Part shown: in pieces, positions 41,468 to 49,740 of the stretch | Layout of the letters: every line of letters begins with the position of its first letter | How positions within the stretch are numbered: the first letter of the stretch is position 1 | Origin: DATLGB01 sp963724135 | Lineage (GTDB): Bacteria > Actinomycetota > Thermoleophilia > Solirubrobacterales > Solirubrobacteraceae | DNA: 64,000 bases | NCBI GenBank assembly: GCA_963724135.1 | Contig: CAVRTA010000002.1 | Span: forward strand, 124,001 to 188,000 | Direction of reading: 5' to 3' | The notes under the pieces: model-generated | Databases searched by the model: none | Seen by the model: the letters and a program-made list of their open reading frames with translations, nothing else | What the model was told of the DNA's origin: nothing | Position numbers and translations under genes: made by a program

Positions 41468-42607
41468 TCAGGCGTTGATCGGCGCGACCAGCTCGTACGG
41501 GTCGATCGCCTCGAAGGCAGCCACCACCGCCGGGTCGAACTGGAGACCGTTCAGTCGCTGCACCTCGGCCACGGCTCCGGGCACCGGCCACGCCCGCTTG
41601 TACGGCCGCACGTGCGTGAGCGCGTCGAACACGTCGGCGAGTGCGACGATGCGCCCGCTCAGGGGGATGGCGTCGCCGCTCAGCCCGGCGGGATAGCCGT
41701 CGCCGTTGAACCACTCGTGGTGGGTGAGGGCGATCTCGCGGGCGAGCTGGAGCACGTCCGAGGTGCTGCCGGCCAGGATCGCCCCGCCGGCGGCGACGTG
41801 CCCGCGCATGTGCTCGAGCTGCTCCGGCGTCAGCGCGCCACGCTTGAGCAGCACCTTGTCGGAAACGGCCAGCTTGCCGATGTCGTGCAGCGGCGCCGCC
41901 TGACGGATCAGGGCCACCTCGGGAGTGGGCAGGCCGAGCCGCTCCGCGAGCAGGCCTGCGGTGCGGGCGACGCGTTCGGTGTGCTCGTGGGTCGCGTCGT
42001 CGCGGTACTCGCCGGCGAGCGCCAGGCGCTTGAGCGTCTCGAGGCGGGCCCGTTCGAGTTCCTGGTACACGCGCACGTTCTCGATCGCGACGGCGGTCGA
42101 GTCCGCAAGCGACTGGAGCAGCTCGATCTCCTGGTCGGTGGGCCGGTGACGTGTGGCCCAGTACGTGCCGATCGCGCCGACCGGGTCCAGGGTCCGGATC
42201 GGGACCATCGCGAGGCTCTTGACGAAGGTCGGCCGGTAGGCGTCATGCGGTATGCGGTCGTCGGCGTAGATGTCCTCGATCACCGCGGTGCGGCGGTTGA
42301 GCATCGCCCAGCCGCTGATGCACGCGTGCATCGGGAACCGCTGCCCCTTCCACAGCGGGGAGATCGCGTCCTCGTCGGCGTAGTAGCACTGGTCGCCCTC
42401 GCGCAGCACGAACGTCGCGCCCTGCGCCCCGGCCAGCCGCCGCGCCGCGGTCCGGGTCACCGTCTGGATCTCCGGGAGCGAGCGGGCGAGCGACAGGCGC
42501 TGGATCGTCTGGATCAGCTCCCGCGCCTGCTCGTGCGGCGACGGGGGCGTGAACGTCGTCGGCGTCACGGCCCTGGCATCCATACTCCTCCATGATTGGA
42601 CGGTCAC
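41468..42607 (-). CDS. GAF-HD-GYP cyclic di-GMP phosphodiesterase
   Basis: 379 residues. GTG 42607 is preferred because GGAGGAG lies 7 nt upstream; ATG 42583 is an alternative. A GAF domain (about 30-180; LAGAQGATFVLREGDQCYYADEDAISPLWKGQRFPMHACISGWAMLNRRT) precedes the HD-GYP domain. That domain is complete: HEHTERVARTAGLLAERLG, LHDIGKLAVSDKVLLKRG and HHEWFNGDGYPAGLSGDAIPLSGRIVALADVFDAL. All HD and GYP residues are present, so it should hydrolyse c-di-GMP, balancing the GGDEF protein at 18816-19895. Confidence 0.92.
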   Translation of the reverse strand: MTVQSWRSMDARAVTPTTFTPPSPHEQARELIQTIQRLSLARSLPEIQTVTRTAARRLAGAQGATFVLREGDQCYYADEDAISPLWKGQRFPMHACISGWAMLNRRTAVIEDIYADDRIPHDAYRPTFVKSLAMVPIRTLDPVGAIGTYWATRHRPTDQEIELLQSLADSTAVAIENVRVYQELERARLETLKRLALAGEYRDDATHEHTERVARTAGLLAERLGLPTPEVALIRQAAPLHDIGKLAVSDKVLLKRGALTPEQLEHMRGHVAAGGAILAGSTSDVLQLAREIALTHHEWFNGDGYPAGLSGDAIPLSGRIVALADVFDALTHVRPYKRAWPVPGAVAEVQRLNGLQFDPAVVAAFEAIDPYELVAPINA

Positions 42608-42685
42608 GCGGCGTCTCCTCCGGGTGACGGATACCCGTCCGCAAACCCGGTGAAGTTGCGTTGGACGAATGATCGAGCGCCGCGA

Positions 42686-43480
42686 TCAGGCCTCGCCCGG
42701 CGGGCCGCCGAGGAATGCGACGGAGACGAGCAGGTAGGCGGCGACGGCCACCACCAGGCCCGCGAAGGCGCGGCCGAGGGCGCGCTGCGGGATGCGGCCC
42801 GCCAGGCTCGCGCCCGCGAAGGCGCCGGCCACGCAGGCAACGGTCAGCGTGGTGGCGAGGTCCACGTCCACTGAGCGGCCGGCGAGCAGGTGCGCGGCGA
42901 GGCCGAGCAGGGAGCTGGCGGTGATGATGACCAGCGACGTGCCCACCGCGGTCCGCATCGTGAAGGCGAGCGCGACGGCGAGCGCGGGCACGATGAGAAA
43001 GCCGCCACCGACCCCGAAGAAGCCGGTGACGAAGCCGACCGCGGCTCCCGCGAGGAGGTCCCGGGGCAGCCGCAGGGGCGGACAGGCGTGGCCGGGCTCC
43101 CAGTTGTCATCGGCCTCGGGCTCGCTGGCTTCGGCCTTGCGCCAGGTGGCGTGCGCGGCCACGAGCATCACCAGGGCGAAGCCGGCCAGCAGCACCGTCC
43201 CGTCGACCGCCTCGGCGGCGAGCGTGCCAAGCGCGATGCCGGGGACCGCCGCGACGGTGAACGAGCCGGCGTGGCGCCAGCACACCCGTCCCGCCCGGGC
43301 GTGACCGAGCCCGCCGGCGACCGCGCCGGCGGCGACGACCAGCAGCGAGGTCGTCGTGGCCTCGGGCACGGTCTGGTCGAGGAAGTAGACGAGGATGGGG
43401 ACGGCGAGCACCGACCCGCCGCCGCCGAGCGTGCCGACGGCCAGCCCGATGGCGAGCCCGAAGGGGATGGCCAGCAGCAC
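42686..43480 (-). CDS. TauE/SafE-family sulfite/anion exporter
   Basis: 264 residues, about eight membrane spans in two homologous halves (GLAVGTLGGGGSVLAVPILVYFL and GFVTGFFGVGGGFLIVPALAVAL, each with the GxGGG motif). It is the last gene of the ArsR, MBL-rhodanese, TauE operon, 5 bp after the rhodanese fusion. It therefore probably exports sulfite, thiosulfate or a related anion produced by persulfide oxidation. Confidence 0.9.
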   Translation of the reverse strand: MLLAIPFGLAIGLAVGTLGGGGSVLAVPILVYFLDQTVPEATTTSLLVVAAGAVAGGLGHARAGRVCWRHAGSFTVAAVPGIALGTLAAEAVDGTVLLAGFALVMLVAAHATWRKAEASEPEADDNWEPGHACPPLRLPRDLLAGAAVGFVTGFFGVGGGFLIVPALAVALAFTMRTAVGTSLVIITASSLLGLAAHLLAGRSVDVDLATTLTVACVAGAFAGASLAGRIPQRALGRAFAGLVVAVAAYLLVSVAFLGGPPGEA

Positions 43481-43485
43481 CCGGG

Positions 43486-44877
43486 CTAGGCCTTCTCAGG
43501 CTTCTCGATCGGCCAGCCCTGGCGCTTCCACAGCGGAACGCCGCCCTCGACGATGTGGATGACCCCGTCGGCCCCGTAGCGCTGGAGCAGGCTGGCGCCG
43601 ACCGCCGAGCGCTGGCCTGAGCCGCAGATGACGGCCACCGGCTCGGCGGGGTCGATGCCGTCGGGAACGTCACGGATGTCGTGGTAGGGCTCGTGCACCG
43701 AGCCGGGGATGTAGCCCTTGACCCACTCGCTGTGCTCGCGGACGTCGAGCACCTGGAGGGCGTCGCCGTTCTGCCAGCGGTCGTGGAGCTCGGGCACCGT
43801 CATCCGCCGCACGCGGTCGACGTCGAGCTTCTCCTCGCGCCAGGAGGTCATCCCGCCGGCGAGATAGCCGGCCAGGTTGCGCAAACCGACCGCGCCGGCG
43901 AGATGGGCCGCCTCGATGGCGTCCTCGTCGTCGCGCCCGACGAGCACGATCGGCTGCTCGGGCCGCGCGAGCCACGCGAGCTTGGAGCCGAAGCCGGCGC
44001 GGCGTGCGGTCATGCAGACGGCGCCCGGGATGTGCGCCTCGTCGAACTGGAGCTCGGTGCGGACGTCGACCAGCAGCGCGCCGTCGTCGCGGGCCAGCTG
44101 GACCTGCCGCGGGCTCAGCGGATGCGCTTCCACGCTCTCCTTGACCAGTGGACCCTGGTTGAGCGCGACGATGTTCTCGAAGTTCGGCGGCTGCGGTCCC
44201 AGCGTGGATGTCGTCTTCTCGACGAACTCATCCTCGTCGCCGAGCCGCAGCAGCTCCTGGTTCGCGCGCTCGAAGCCGATGGTCGAGGAGACCTTGAGGT
44301 CCATGCCGGGCCCGCCGCACAACGACCCGCCGAGATGGCCGGGCCACACCTCGACGGTGTCGGGCAGGCTCATGAGCTTGTCGTTGAGCGAGCGGAAGAT
44401 GCCGCGCGCGCCCTCTTCCTTGTCGACGGCGAGGTCGGGCCGGGCGATGTCGCCGACGAACAGGCTGTCCCCGGTGAGCACCGCCCACGGATCGTCGGAG
44501 CGAGACGTGTCTACCAGCGCGTAGGCCACGTGCTCGGGCCGGTGGCCGGGCGTGTGCAGCGCCCGGACCTTCAGCGCGCCGAGCTCGAGCTCCCAGCCGT
44601 CGTCGAACGGCTCGTGCTCGTAGTCGGGCTCCGCGTCGCGGTGGATGTGGATGGTCGCACCGGTCGCGGCGACGAGGCGGCCGTGGCCGGAGACGTGGTC
44701 GGCGTGGTTGTGGGTCTCGAGGATGTGCTCGATGCGCACGCCGAGGTAGCGCGCCAGGCGCAGGTACTCGTCGATGTCGAGCTTGGGATCGACCACGGCG
44801 GCGATGCCGGCGCTGTCGTCGCCGATCAAATAGCTGGCGCAGCCGAGGTCGTCATGGGTGAGCTGGCGGAAGATCAT
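43486..44877 (-). CDS. Persulfide dioxygenase-like metallo-beta-lactamase fused to two rhodanese domains
   Basis: 463 residues. Residues 1-240: MBL fold with THNHADHVSGH, HTPGHRPEHVAY and TGDSLFVGDIARPDL, matching ETHE1/persulfide-dioxygenase-type enzymes that use a single Fe. Residues about 265-355: a rhodanese domain lacking its active Cys (IVLVGRDDEDA). Residues about 365-460: a second rhodanese with an intact loop (AVICGSGQRSAVG). Such fusions oxidise glutathione- or mycothiol-type persulfides to sulfite and transfer sulfane sulfur. Start overlaps the stop of the ArsR gene. Confidence 0.9.
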   Translation of the reverse strand: MIFRQLTHDDLGCASYLIGDDSAGIAAVVDPKLDIDEYLRLARYLGVRIEHILETHNHADHVSGHGRLVAATGATIHIHRDAEPDYEHEPFDDGWELELGALKVRALHTPGHRPEHVAYALVDTSRSDDPWAVLTGDSLFVGDIARPDLAVDKEEGARGIFRSLNDKLMSLPDTVEVWPGHLGGSLCGGPGMDLKVSSTIGFERANQELLRLGDEDEFVEKTTSTLGPQPPNFENIVALNQGPLVKESVEAHPLSPRQVQLARDDGALLVDVRTELQFDEAHIPGAVCMTARRAGFGSKLAWLARPEQPIVLVGRDDEDAIEAAHLAGAVGLRNLAGYLAGGMTSWREEKLDVDRVRRMTVPELHDRWQNGDALQVLDVREHSEWVKGYIPGSVHEPYHDIRDVPDGIDPAEPVAVICGSGQRSAVGASLLQRYGADGVIHIVEGGVPLWKRQGWPIEKPEKA

Positions 44878-45233
44878 CGGTTCCTTACGGTCAGTAGCTG
44901 ATCCAGTTCGGCAACCTGCCGGCGCAGACCGCCGCAGACGAGCTCGCAGAGCTCGAAGATCGTCTCGTCCGCGATCGAGCAGCGCACGTGGTTGCCATCC
45001 TTCTCGCGAGCGACTATGCCCGCGCGCGCCAGCACGCCAACGTGTTTGGAGACGTTCTGCTGAGAGGCGCCGAGCGCGTCCGTGAGCTCGTTGATCGTCA
45101 GAGGCCCGTCGCGCAGCGCGTCCAGGACCCGGATGCGCATCGGCTCGCCGATGACCTGAAAGCGCTGCGCGATCAGATCGACCAGCGCATCAGGGAGCGG
45201 GTGGGGGACGGAAACGCGGACGGGCCCTGGCAC
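44874..45233 (-). CDS. ArsR-family repressor of the sulfur operon
   Basis: 119 residues from GTG 45233. Winged helix: FQVIGEPMRIRVLDALRDGPLTINELTDALGASQQNVSKHVGVLARAGIVAREKDGNHVRCSI. Three Cys lie in the last third (VRCSI, ELCELVCGG). Persulfide-sensing ArsR proteins (SqrR/BigR) use a pair of Cys that forms a sulfur bridge. The Cys spacing here does not match simply, so a thiol or persulfide switch is plausible but unproven. It lies directly upstream of the genes it probably controls and of the operator at 45238-45261. Confidence 0.88.
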   Translation of the reverse strand: MPGPVRVSVPHPLPDALVDLIAQRFQVIGEPMRIRVLDALRDGPLTINELTDALGASQQNVSKHVGVLARAGIVAREKDGNHVRCSIADETIFELCELVCGGLRRQVAELDQLLTVRNR

Positions 45234-45237
45234 TCAC

Positions 45238-45261
45238 ACAACTATACTACCCGACAGTTGT
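45238..45261. promoter_or_regulatory. Operator/promoter of the ArsR sulfur operon
   Basis: Inverted repeat ACAACT-N12-AGTTGT immediately upstream of GTG 45233. A TAGTAT/TATAGT -10-like sequence on the minus strand lies within the spacer, so repressor binding would cover the promoter. Transcript probably leaderless or nearly so. Confidence 0.6.
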
Positions 45262-45284
45262 TGTACGAAACCGGGCGCGACGGG

Positions 45285-45413
45285 TCAGATCAGCAGCACG
45301 ATCACCGCAATCACCGCGATCACGACGAGGCCGACGGCAAGGATCGCCCACGGTGGCTCCCCGCGCGCGTGGTCGTACTCGCTGAGCTCCTGGCGCCGGG
45401 TGGGCATGGTCAT
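45285..45413 (-). CDS. Tiny membrane protein, 42 aa
   Basis: From ATG 45413 (next in-frame ATG 45407). Charged head TRRQELSEYDHARGEPP and one C-terminal hydrophobic span (WAILAVGLVVIAVIAVIVLLI). Its start shares a base with the stop of the preceding small gene (TGATG). No family recognised. Confidence 0.55.
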   Translation of the reverse strand: MTMPTRRQELSEYDHARGEPPWAILAVGLVVIAVIAVIVLLI

Positions 45414-45580
45414 CACGCCAGGACGAGGACTGCGACGATGATCGCGAGGGCGGCCAGGAGCACGATCGCGCTCCATCGGTTCGCGGTGTCGGGGGACGCC
45501 GGCCGGCCGCGGCTGGACTCGCCAGTGTGGCGGTCGGGGTCAGCACGCTCGCCGCGGGGCGGGATCGGGTTCAGGGCCAT
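45413..45580 (-). CDS. Tiny membrane protein, 55 aa
   Basis: From ATG 45580, with GAGAGGAAAG upstream. Polar N-terminus (PPRGERADPDRHTGESSRG) and a C-terminal transmembrane span (SAIVLLAALAIIVAVLVLA), with the same topology as the 42-residue neighbour it overlaps. An 18-bp inverted repeat lies 57 bp upstream (45637-45654). Function unknown. Confidence 0.6.
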   Translation of the reverse strand: MALNPIPPRGERADPDRHTGESSRGRPASPDTANRWSAIVLLAALAIIVAVLVLA

Positions 45581-45636
45581 CTCGACTTTCCTCTCGGTCG
45601 GGACATCCACGTTCCCACTGCGGGGCGACCGCGGCC

Positions 45637-45654
45637 ATGGGCGAATCCGCCCAT
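45637..45654. promoter_or_regulatory. 18-bp inverted repeat upstream of the tiny membrane genes
   Basis: ATGGGCG-AATC-CGCCCAT, perfect 7-bp arms. A near copy occurs at 46277-46294 (ATGGGCG-AGAC-CACCCAT). Both precede minus-strand genes next to LuxR-type response regulators, so they are candidate binding sites for one of them. Confidence 0.5.
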
Positions 45655-45666
45655 CTGGCCGGGCCG

Positions 45667-46242
45667 TCAGCGCGGGCGGGTAGGAGTGGCGACGCGCAGC
45701 TGACCGAGCATCCGGCCGAGGCGGTCGTAGATGTCGGTCGTGCTGAGCCGGAGCGTGTTCGCCACGTCGGCGAGCGGAGTCCCGTGGGCGAGCATCCCGA
45801 GGATCGGGCGGTTCTCGACGTCGATGGCCTCGCTCGCTGCGCTCAGGAACTCCGGCAGCAGATCCGGCATCGCCTGGCCGCCGCCGGCCACGATGCGGAT
45901 GGCCTCGGCGAGCTCGCGCCCGGGGGCGCCCTTGTGCACGACGCCGTCGGCACCGGCGAGGATGGCGGGCAGCGTGATCCAGTCCTCGGCGAAGGCGGAG
46001 TGGAGCAGGACCGCGGGAGCGGGAGGATCGCTCTTCACGCGCCGGCACAGGGTCAGCCCGTCGTCGTCGGGAAGGCGGTAGTCGATGATCACGACATCTG
46101 GCGACGTCCGGTACAGCAGCGGCGGGAGCTCGCGGGCGGTGGTCGCCTCCCCGACCGGCTCGAGGTCGGGCTCGTGTTCAAGGGCCGCACGCAGCCCGAG
46201 CCGGACCGCATGGTGATCGTCAACTACCGCGACGCGAATCAT
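45667..46242 (-). CDS. Response regulator with divergent LuxR-like HTH
   Basis: 191 residues from ATG 46242 (MIRVAVVDDHH); longer forms from ATG 46278 or GTG 46290 are possible. Receiver domain is complete (VVDDHH acidic pair, VVIIDYRLPDDDG phosphoacceptor Asp, VHKGAPG Lys). The C-terminal region PILGMLAHGTPLADVANTLRLSTTDIYDRLGRMLGQL follows the LuxR/GerE pattern but is diverged. No kinase is dedicated to it; it could be phosphorylated by the histidine kinase two genes upstream. Confidence 0.85.
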   Translation of the reverse strand: MIRVAVVDDHHAVRLGLRAALEHEPDLEPVGEATTARELPPLLYRTSPDVVIIDYRLPDDDGLTLCRRVKSDPPAPAVLLHSAFAEDWITLPAILAGADGVVHKGAPGRELAEAIRIVAGGGQAMPDLLPEFLSAASEAIDVENRPILGMLAHGTPLADVANTLRLSTTDIYDRLGRMLGQLRVATPTRPR

Positions 46243-46276
46243 CGGTGGAGCGTCGCCGAGAACGCTCCTGTGCTCC

Positions 46277-46294
46277 ATGGGCGAGACCACCCAT
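46277..46294. promoter_or_regulatory. 18-bp inverted repeat between the two response-regulator genes
   Basis: ATGGGCG-AGAC-CACCCAT, one mismatch in the arms, near copy of the element at 45637-45654. Lies 4 nt after the stop of the upstream NarL-type regulator and 35 nt before ATG 46242. Confidence 0.45.
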
Positions 46295-46297
46295 CGT

Positions 46298-46963
46298 TCA
46301 CGGTTCCACGAGGCCCTGGCGGATCGCGTAGCGGGTCAGGTCCACGCGATTTCTGAGCTCGAGCTTCGCGAGGATGTTCTCGCGATGGCGCTCGACGGTC
46401 CGCGGGCTGATGACGAGCATCCGGGCGATCTCCTCCGTGGTGTGGGCCTCCGCGATCAGCTTGACGACCTCCATCTCGCGCGGGGTGAGCAGCTCGCGCT
46501 GAGGCGCCTGATCGCCGCCCTCGGCGGCCCGTTCGAGGTGCTCCCGCAGCAGCGCACGCATGACGCCCGGGTAGATGAACGTCTCGCCGCGCAGCGCGGC
46601 GCGGCAGGCCTCGATCAGATCGCGGTCGGCCACCGTCTTGAGGACGTATCCCGAAGCGCCCGCCTTGAGGGCCTCGAAGAAGTAGTCGGACACCTCGTGC
46701 ATGGACAGCATCAGGATCCGCAGGTCGGGCCGGCGGCGATGGAGCTCGCGAGCGGCCTGGATGCCGGTGCGGCCCGGCATCGCGACGTCGAGGACGGCGA
46801 GGTCGACGCGCGGGTCGAGGCCGAGCCTGACGGCCTCGATGCCGTCGGTGGCCTCGGCGACGATCTCGAGATCAGCCGCCGCATCGATCACCCTGCGCAG
46901 CCCGTCGCGGACGAGCCGGTGGTCGTCGGCGAGCAGCACGCCGGCGCGCAGCGGCACGGTCAT
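46298..46963 (-). CDS. NarL/LuxR-family response regulator
   Basis: 221 residues. Receiver: LLADDHRLVRDGL, VDLAVLDVAMPGRTG (phosphoacceptor), LMLSMHEVSDYFFEALKAGASGYVLKTV. HTH: LLTPREMEVVKLIAEAHTTEEIARMLVISPRTVERHRENILAKL. Its start overlaps the stop of the histidine kinase gene (ATGA at 46963-46960), so it is the cognate regulator. Confidence 0.93.
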   Translation of the reverse strand: MTVPLRAGVLLADDHRLVRDGLRRVIDAAADLEIVAEATDGIEAVRLGLDPRVDLAVLDVAMPGRTGIQAARELHRRRPDLRILMLSMHEVSDYFFEALKAGASGYVLKTVADRDLIEACRAALRGETFIYPGVMRALLREHLERAAEGGDQAPQRELLTPREMEVVKLIAEAHTTEEIARMLVISPRTVERHRENILAKLELRNRVDLTRYAIRQGLVEP

Positions 46964-47964
46964 GGCGCCGTCGAGTCGACCGGAACGGTCAGGCGCACCT
47001 CCGTGCCCCGGGGTTCGATGCGCCCCACGCTGAAGCGTCCGCCGACGTAGACGGCGCGTTCGTACATCCCCCGCACACCCTGTGAGGACGACCCCACGCC
47101 CGCCTCGATCCCGCGCCCGTCGTCGCGGACGCGCAGTTCGAGCGCTCCGTCACGGCGATCGAGGTCGATCTCGACGGTCGTGGCGTGCGCGTGCCGCACG
47201 ACGTTCGTGAGGCTCTCCTGGGCGACGCGGTAGACCACCAGCTCCACCTCGGGCAGGAGCGCGGGTAGCGATCCGGCGAGGCGGCGGCGCACGGTCAGCC
47301 CGCTCGCGTCGGCGACGGTGCTGAGCAGGGACACGAGGGCGGCGCGCAGCCCGAACTCCTCGAGCGTTTCGGGGCGCAGCCCGCGCGCGATCTCCCGGAC
47401 GTGCTCGGCGCCCTCGCGCACGGTCTCCTGTAGCTGCTGAACGCGCTCGGTCAGCTCCGGTGGCGCAACGCGCTCGAGACTGTCGAGGCCGAGGATCACG
47501 CCCGTCAGCGTCTGTCCCACCTCGTCGTGAAGTTCGAGCGCGAGCCGCCGGCGCTCCTGCTCCTGGGCGTCGAGCGCGCGGCGGCCGCTGTCGCGCCGCT
47601 CCGCCTCGAGCCGGTCGAGCATGCCGTTGAAGGTCGCCGTCAGCTCGTTGACCTCCCGGCCGCCGCCGGACGGCGGCAACCGCTTGTCGGGCCGCAGCAG
47701 ATCGGCGGAGCGCATCGACTGCGTGAGGCGCTCGAGCGGCCGCAGCGTCCGGCGCAGCAGCAGCCAGTTCAGCGTCAGCACCAACGCCACCCCGACCGCC
47801 AGGACCAGCACCTCGTGAAGGAGCAGGCTCGAGCTGACGGTCGCCGGTGACAGAGCGAGTGCGAGCGTCGCGGCGACGAGCAGGGCCCCGTTGATGACGA
47901 ACACCCGCCACAGCAGCGATCCGGCGGCGGTCCTGCGGGCACTCTCGGGGCTCGAAAGCTTCAT
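46960..47964 (-). CDS. NarX/DesK-type sensor histidine kinase
   Basis: 334 residues from ATG 47964. Two transmembrane spans (WRVFVINGALLVAATLALALS and LLLHEVLVLAVGVALVLTLNWLLL) with almost no periplasmic loop. Then a HAMP domain (RTLRPLERLTQSMRSADL), the HisKA_3 phosphoacceptor EQERRRLALELHDEVGQTLTGVILGL and a HATPase with VAQESLTNVVRHAHA and VRDDGRGIEAG. It probably senses a membrane or cytoplasmic signal. First gene of the operon with the NarL regulator. Confidence 0.93.
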   Translation of the reverse strand: MKLSSPESARRTAAGSLLWRVFVINGALLVAATLALALSPATVSSSLLLHEVLVLAVGVALVLTLNWLLLRRTLRPLERLTQSMRSADLLRPDKRLPPSGGGREVNELTATFNGMLDRLEAERRDSGRRALDAQEQERRRLALELHDEVGQTLTGVILGLDSLERVAPPELTERVQQLQETVREGAEHVREIARGLRPETLEEFGLRAALVSLLSTVADASGLTVRRRLAGSLPALLPEVELVVYRVAQESLTNVVRHAHATTVEIDLDRRDGALELRVRDDGRGIEAGVGSSSQGVRGMYERAVYVGGRFSVGRIEPRGTEVRLTVPVDSTAP

Positions 47965-48116
47965 CGCCTCGCAGTCAGCTAAGCACTTCGCTGCCGCGGG
48001 CATCTCACGGCCAGCACGAGGACGCCGACCGTGGCGACGCCGGCCAGCGCGCGCTGCCACCATGGGTCGGAGCGTGGGTACCCGAGGCGTGCAGCCCGTA
48101 GCGCGGCGGAGGTGAC

Positions 48117-49634
48117 GTGAGACGCCGCGTTGCGGCAGCGGTGCTGATCGTTGCCTGTGCGCTGCTCGGCGGCTGGATGCTGCCGAGGGCGGTCGGGCCG
48201 GCCACGTACGAGACCGCGGCCGCCGACGTGCAGATCCGCTACTCGCTCTCCTCACCCGCTCGGCGCGGGATCGACCTCTACGTGCCGCTGGCGGACTGGG
48301 GCCTGCGTGCGCGCGTGTTCGCGGCTCCCCTGCGCGTGCGCGTCGAGCCGCGCCGGCTGGACCGATCCGGGCTCGTGCGGCTCGCCACGGGCGGTCAGGA
48401 TGAGGTCGCAAGCCTGCGCCGTGAGGTCGACACCGCGCTGCGAGGAGCGGCATGGCGTGGCGCTCTCCTGGCGGTGGCCGGGGGCTTCGCCGGCGGCCTG
48501 CTGGCGCTGCTGGTGCTGCATGCACTCGGCGTGCGCGGCCGGCGCCTGATACTCGCCCCGGTCGCGGGAGCACTTACGATCGCACTGCTGAGTGGGGCGG
48601 CCGCCACCTGGGCGGCGGTCAGCCTCGATCTCGAGCGGCTCGAGCGGCCGCAGTACTTCGCCTCGGGCAGCGAGCTCGAGCGCATCGTGGAGCAGGCCGA
48701 CGCGTTGCGGCGCAGCGGGGAGAAGTACTCCGACCGGGTGGATTCCGCGATCCGCTCGATCGCCGGCCTGCTCGACGAGCGCACGCCGGCGGTCGGCGGC
48801 GGCGCCGCTGCCGGGACGGGCGTGCGGCTCGCGCTGGCCTCGGACGTGCACAACAACCTGCTCACCCTGCCGGCGCTGCGTCACTACAGCAGCGCGCTGC
48901 TCACCGTGCTGGCCGGCGACTTCACGATCAACGGCGGCCGGCTGGAGGCGCCCTTCGTGCGCGCGATGGCCGACGTCGGCGACCCCGTGGTCGCGGTCTC
49001 GGGCAACCACGACTCGCCGGGCGTGATGCGCGTGCTCGAGCGCGAGGGCGTGCGCGTGCTCGATCACGAGGCGGGCGTCGTCGAGGTCGAGGGCCTTCTC
49101 GTCGCCGGCTTCGAGGACCCGCTCGCCTACGCCGCGGGAGAGTTCCCTTCCGGCCTGCGCGCCGGGATCAGCTTCGGCGACATCCCCGACGGGCGGCGCC
49201 TGTTCCTGGAGGCGATCCAGGAGCGCTGGCGCTGGTGGCAGGCGCTCGATCGCCGGCCCCAGGTCCTCGTCCTGCATCAGGCCGCGCTAGGCCGGGCGCT
49301 CGCCAACCTCATCTGGGAGGCCGACCCCGAGGGAGAACCGGTCGCCATCCTCGTCGGCCACACCCACCGCCAGCGCCTCGAGCGCTACGGGCCCGTGACC
49401 GTCGTCGACGGCGGCTCGATCGGCGCGGGCGGGCTGTTCGGGCTGGGCACGCAGAGCGTTGGCTTCGCGCTGCTCGACTTCGATTCGGCCGGAGCCCTGG
49501 AGGCGACCGACCTGATCGCGCAGAATCCGTCCACCCAGTCCGCCCGCGCGCAGCGCGTGGTCATCGCCAGCCCGGACTGCGACGGCGAGCTCGTCGTCTG
49601 CCACGAGGCCCCCGACCCCCCCGCGGAGCCGTGA
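48117..49634 (+). CDS. Membrane metallophosphoesterase
   Basis: 505 residues from GTG 48117, with GGAGG 4 nt upstream. An N-terminal helix, then an about 100-residue extracytoplasmic segment and two further helices (GALLAVAGGFAGGLLALLVLHALG, LILAPVAGALTIALLSGAAATWAAV). The phosphoesterase domain (about 240-480) has LALASDVHNN, LAGDFTING, VVAVSGNHDSPG, VLVLHQ and VGHTHRQRL. All metal ligands are visible except that the first reads SDVHNN instead of DxH in a DxHG context. Substrate unknown. Confidence 0.85.
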   Translation: MRRRVAAAVLIVACALLGGWMLPRAVGPATYETAAADVQIRYSLSSPARRGIDLYVPLADWGLRARVFAAPLRVRVEPRRLDRSGLVRLATGGQDEVASLRREVDTALRGAAWRGALLAVAGGFAGGLLALLVLHALGVRGRRLILAPVAGALTIALLSGAAATWAAVSLDLERLERPQYFASGSELERIVEQADALRRSGEKYSDRVDSAIRSIAGLLDERTPAVGGGAAAGTGVRLALASDVHNNLLTLPALRHYSSALLTVLAGDFTINGGRLEAPFVRAMADVGDPVVAVSGNHDSPGVMRVLEREGVRVLDHEAGVVEVEGLLVAGFEDPLAYAAGEFPSGLRAGISFGDIPDGRRLFLEAIQERWRWWQALDRRPQVLVLHQAALGRALANLIWEADPEGEPVAILVGHTHRQRLERYGPVTVVDGGSIGAGGLFGLGTQSVGFALLDFDSAGALEATDLIAQNPSTQSARAQRVVIASPDCDGELVVCHEAPDPPAEP

Positions 49635-49740
49635 GGATCGCTGGCCCGTCCTCGGGGAGTCGCGCGAGTGCGGCTAGGCTTCGTGGCGGTGTGCCGGGAA
49701 GCCTGGTCGGCGACTCGTCGTCGACCCTCGGAGCCCACCT

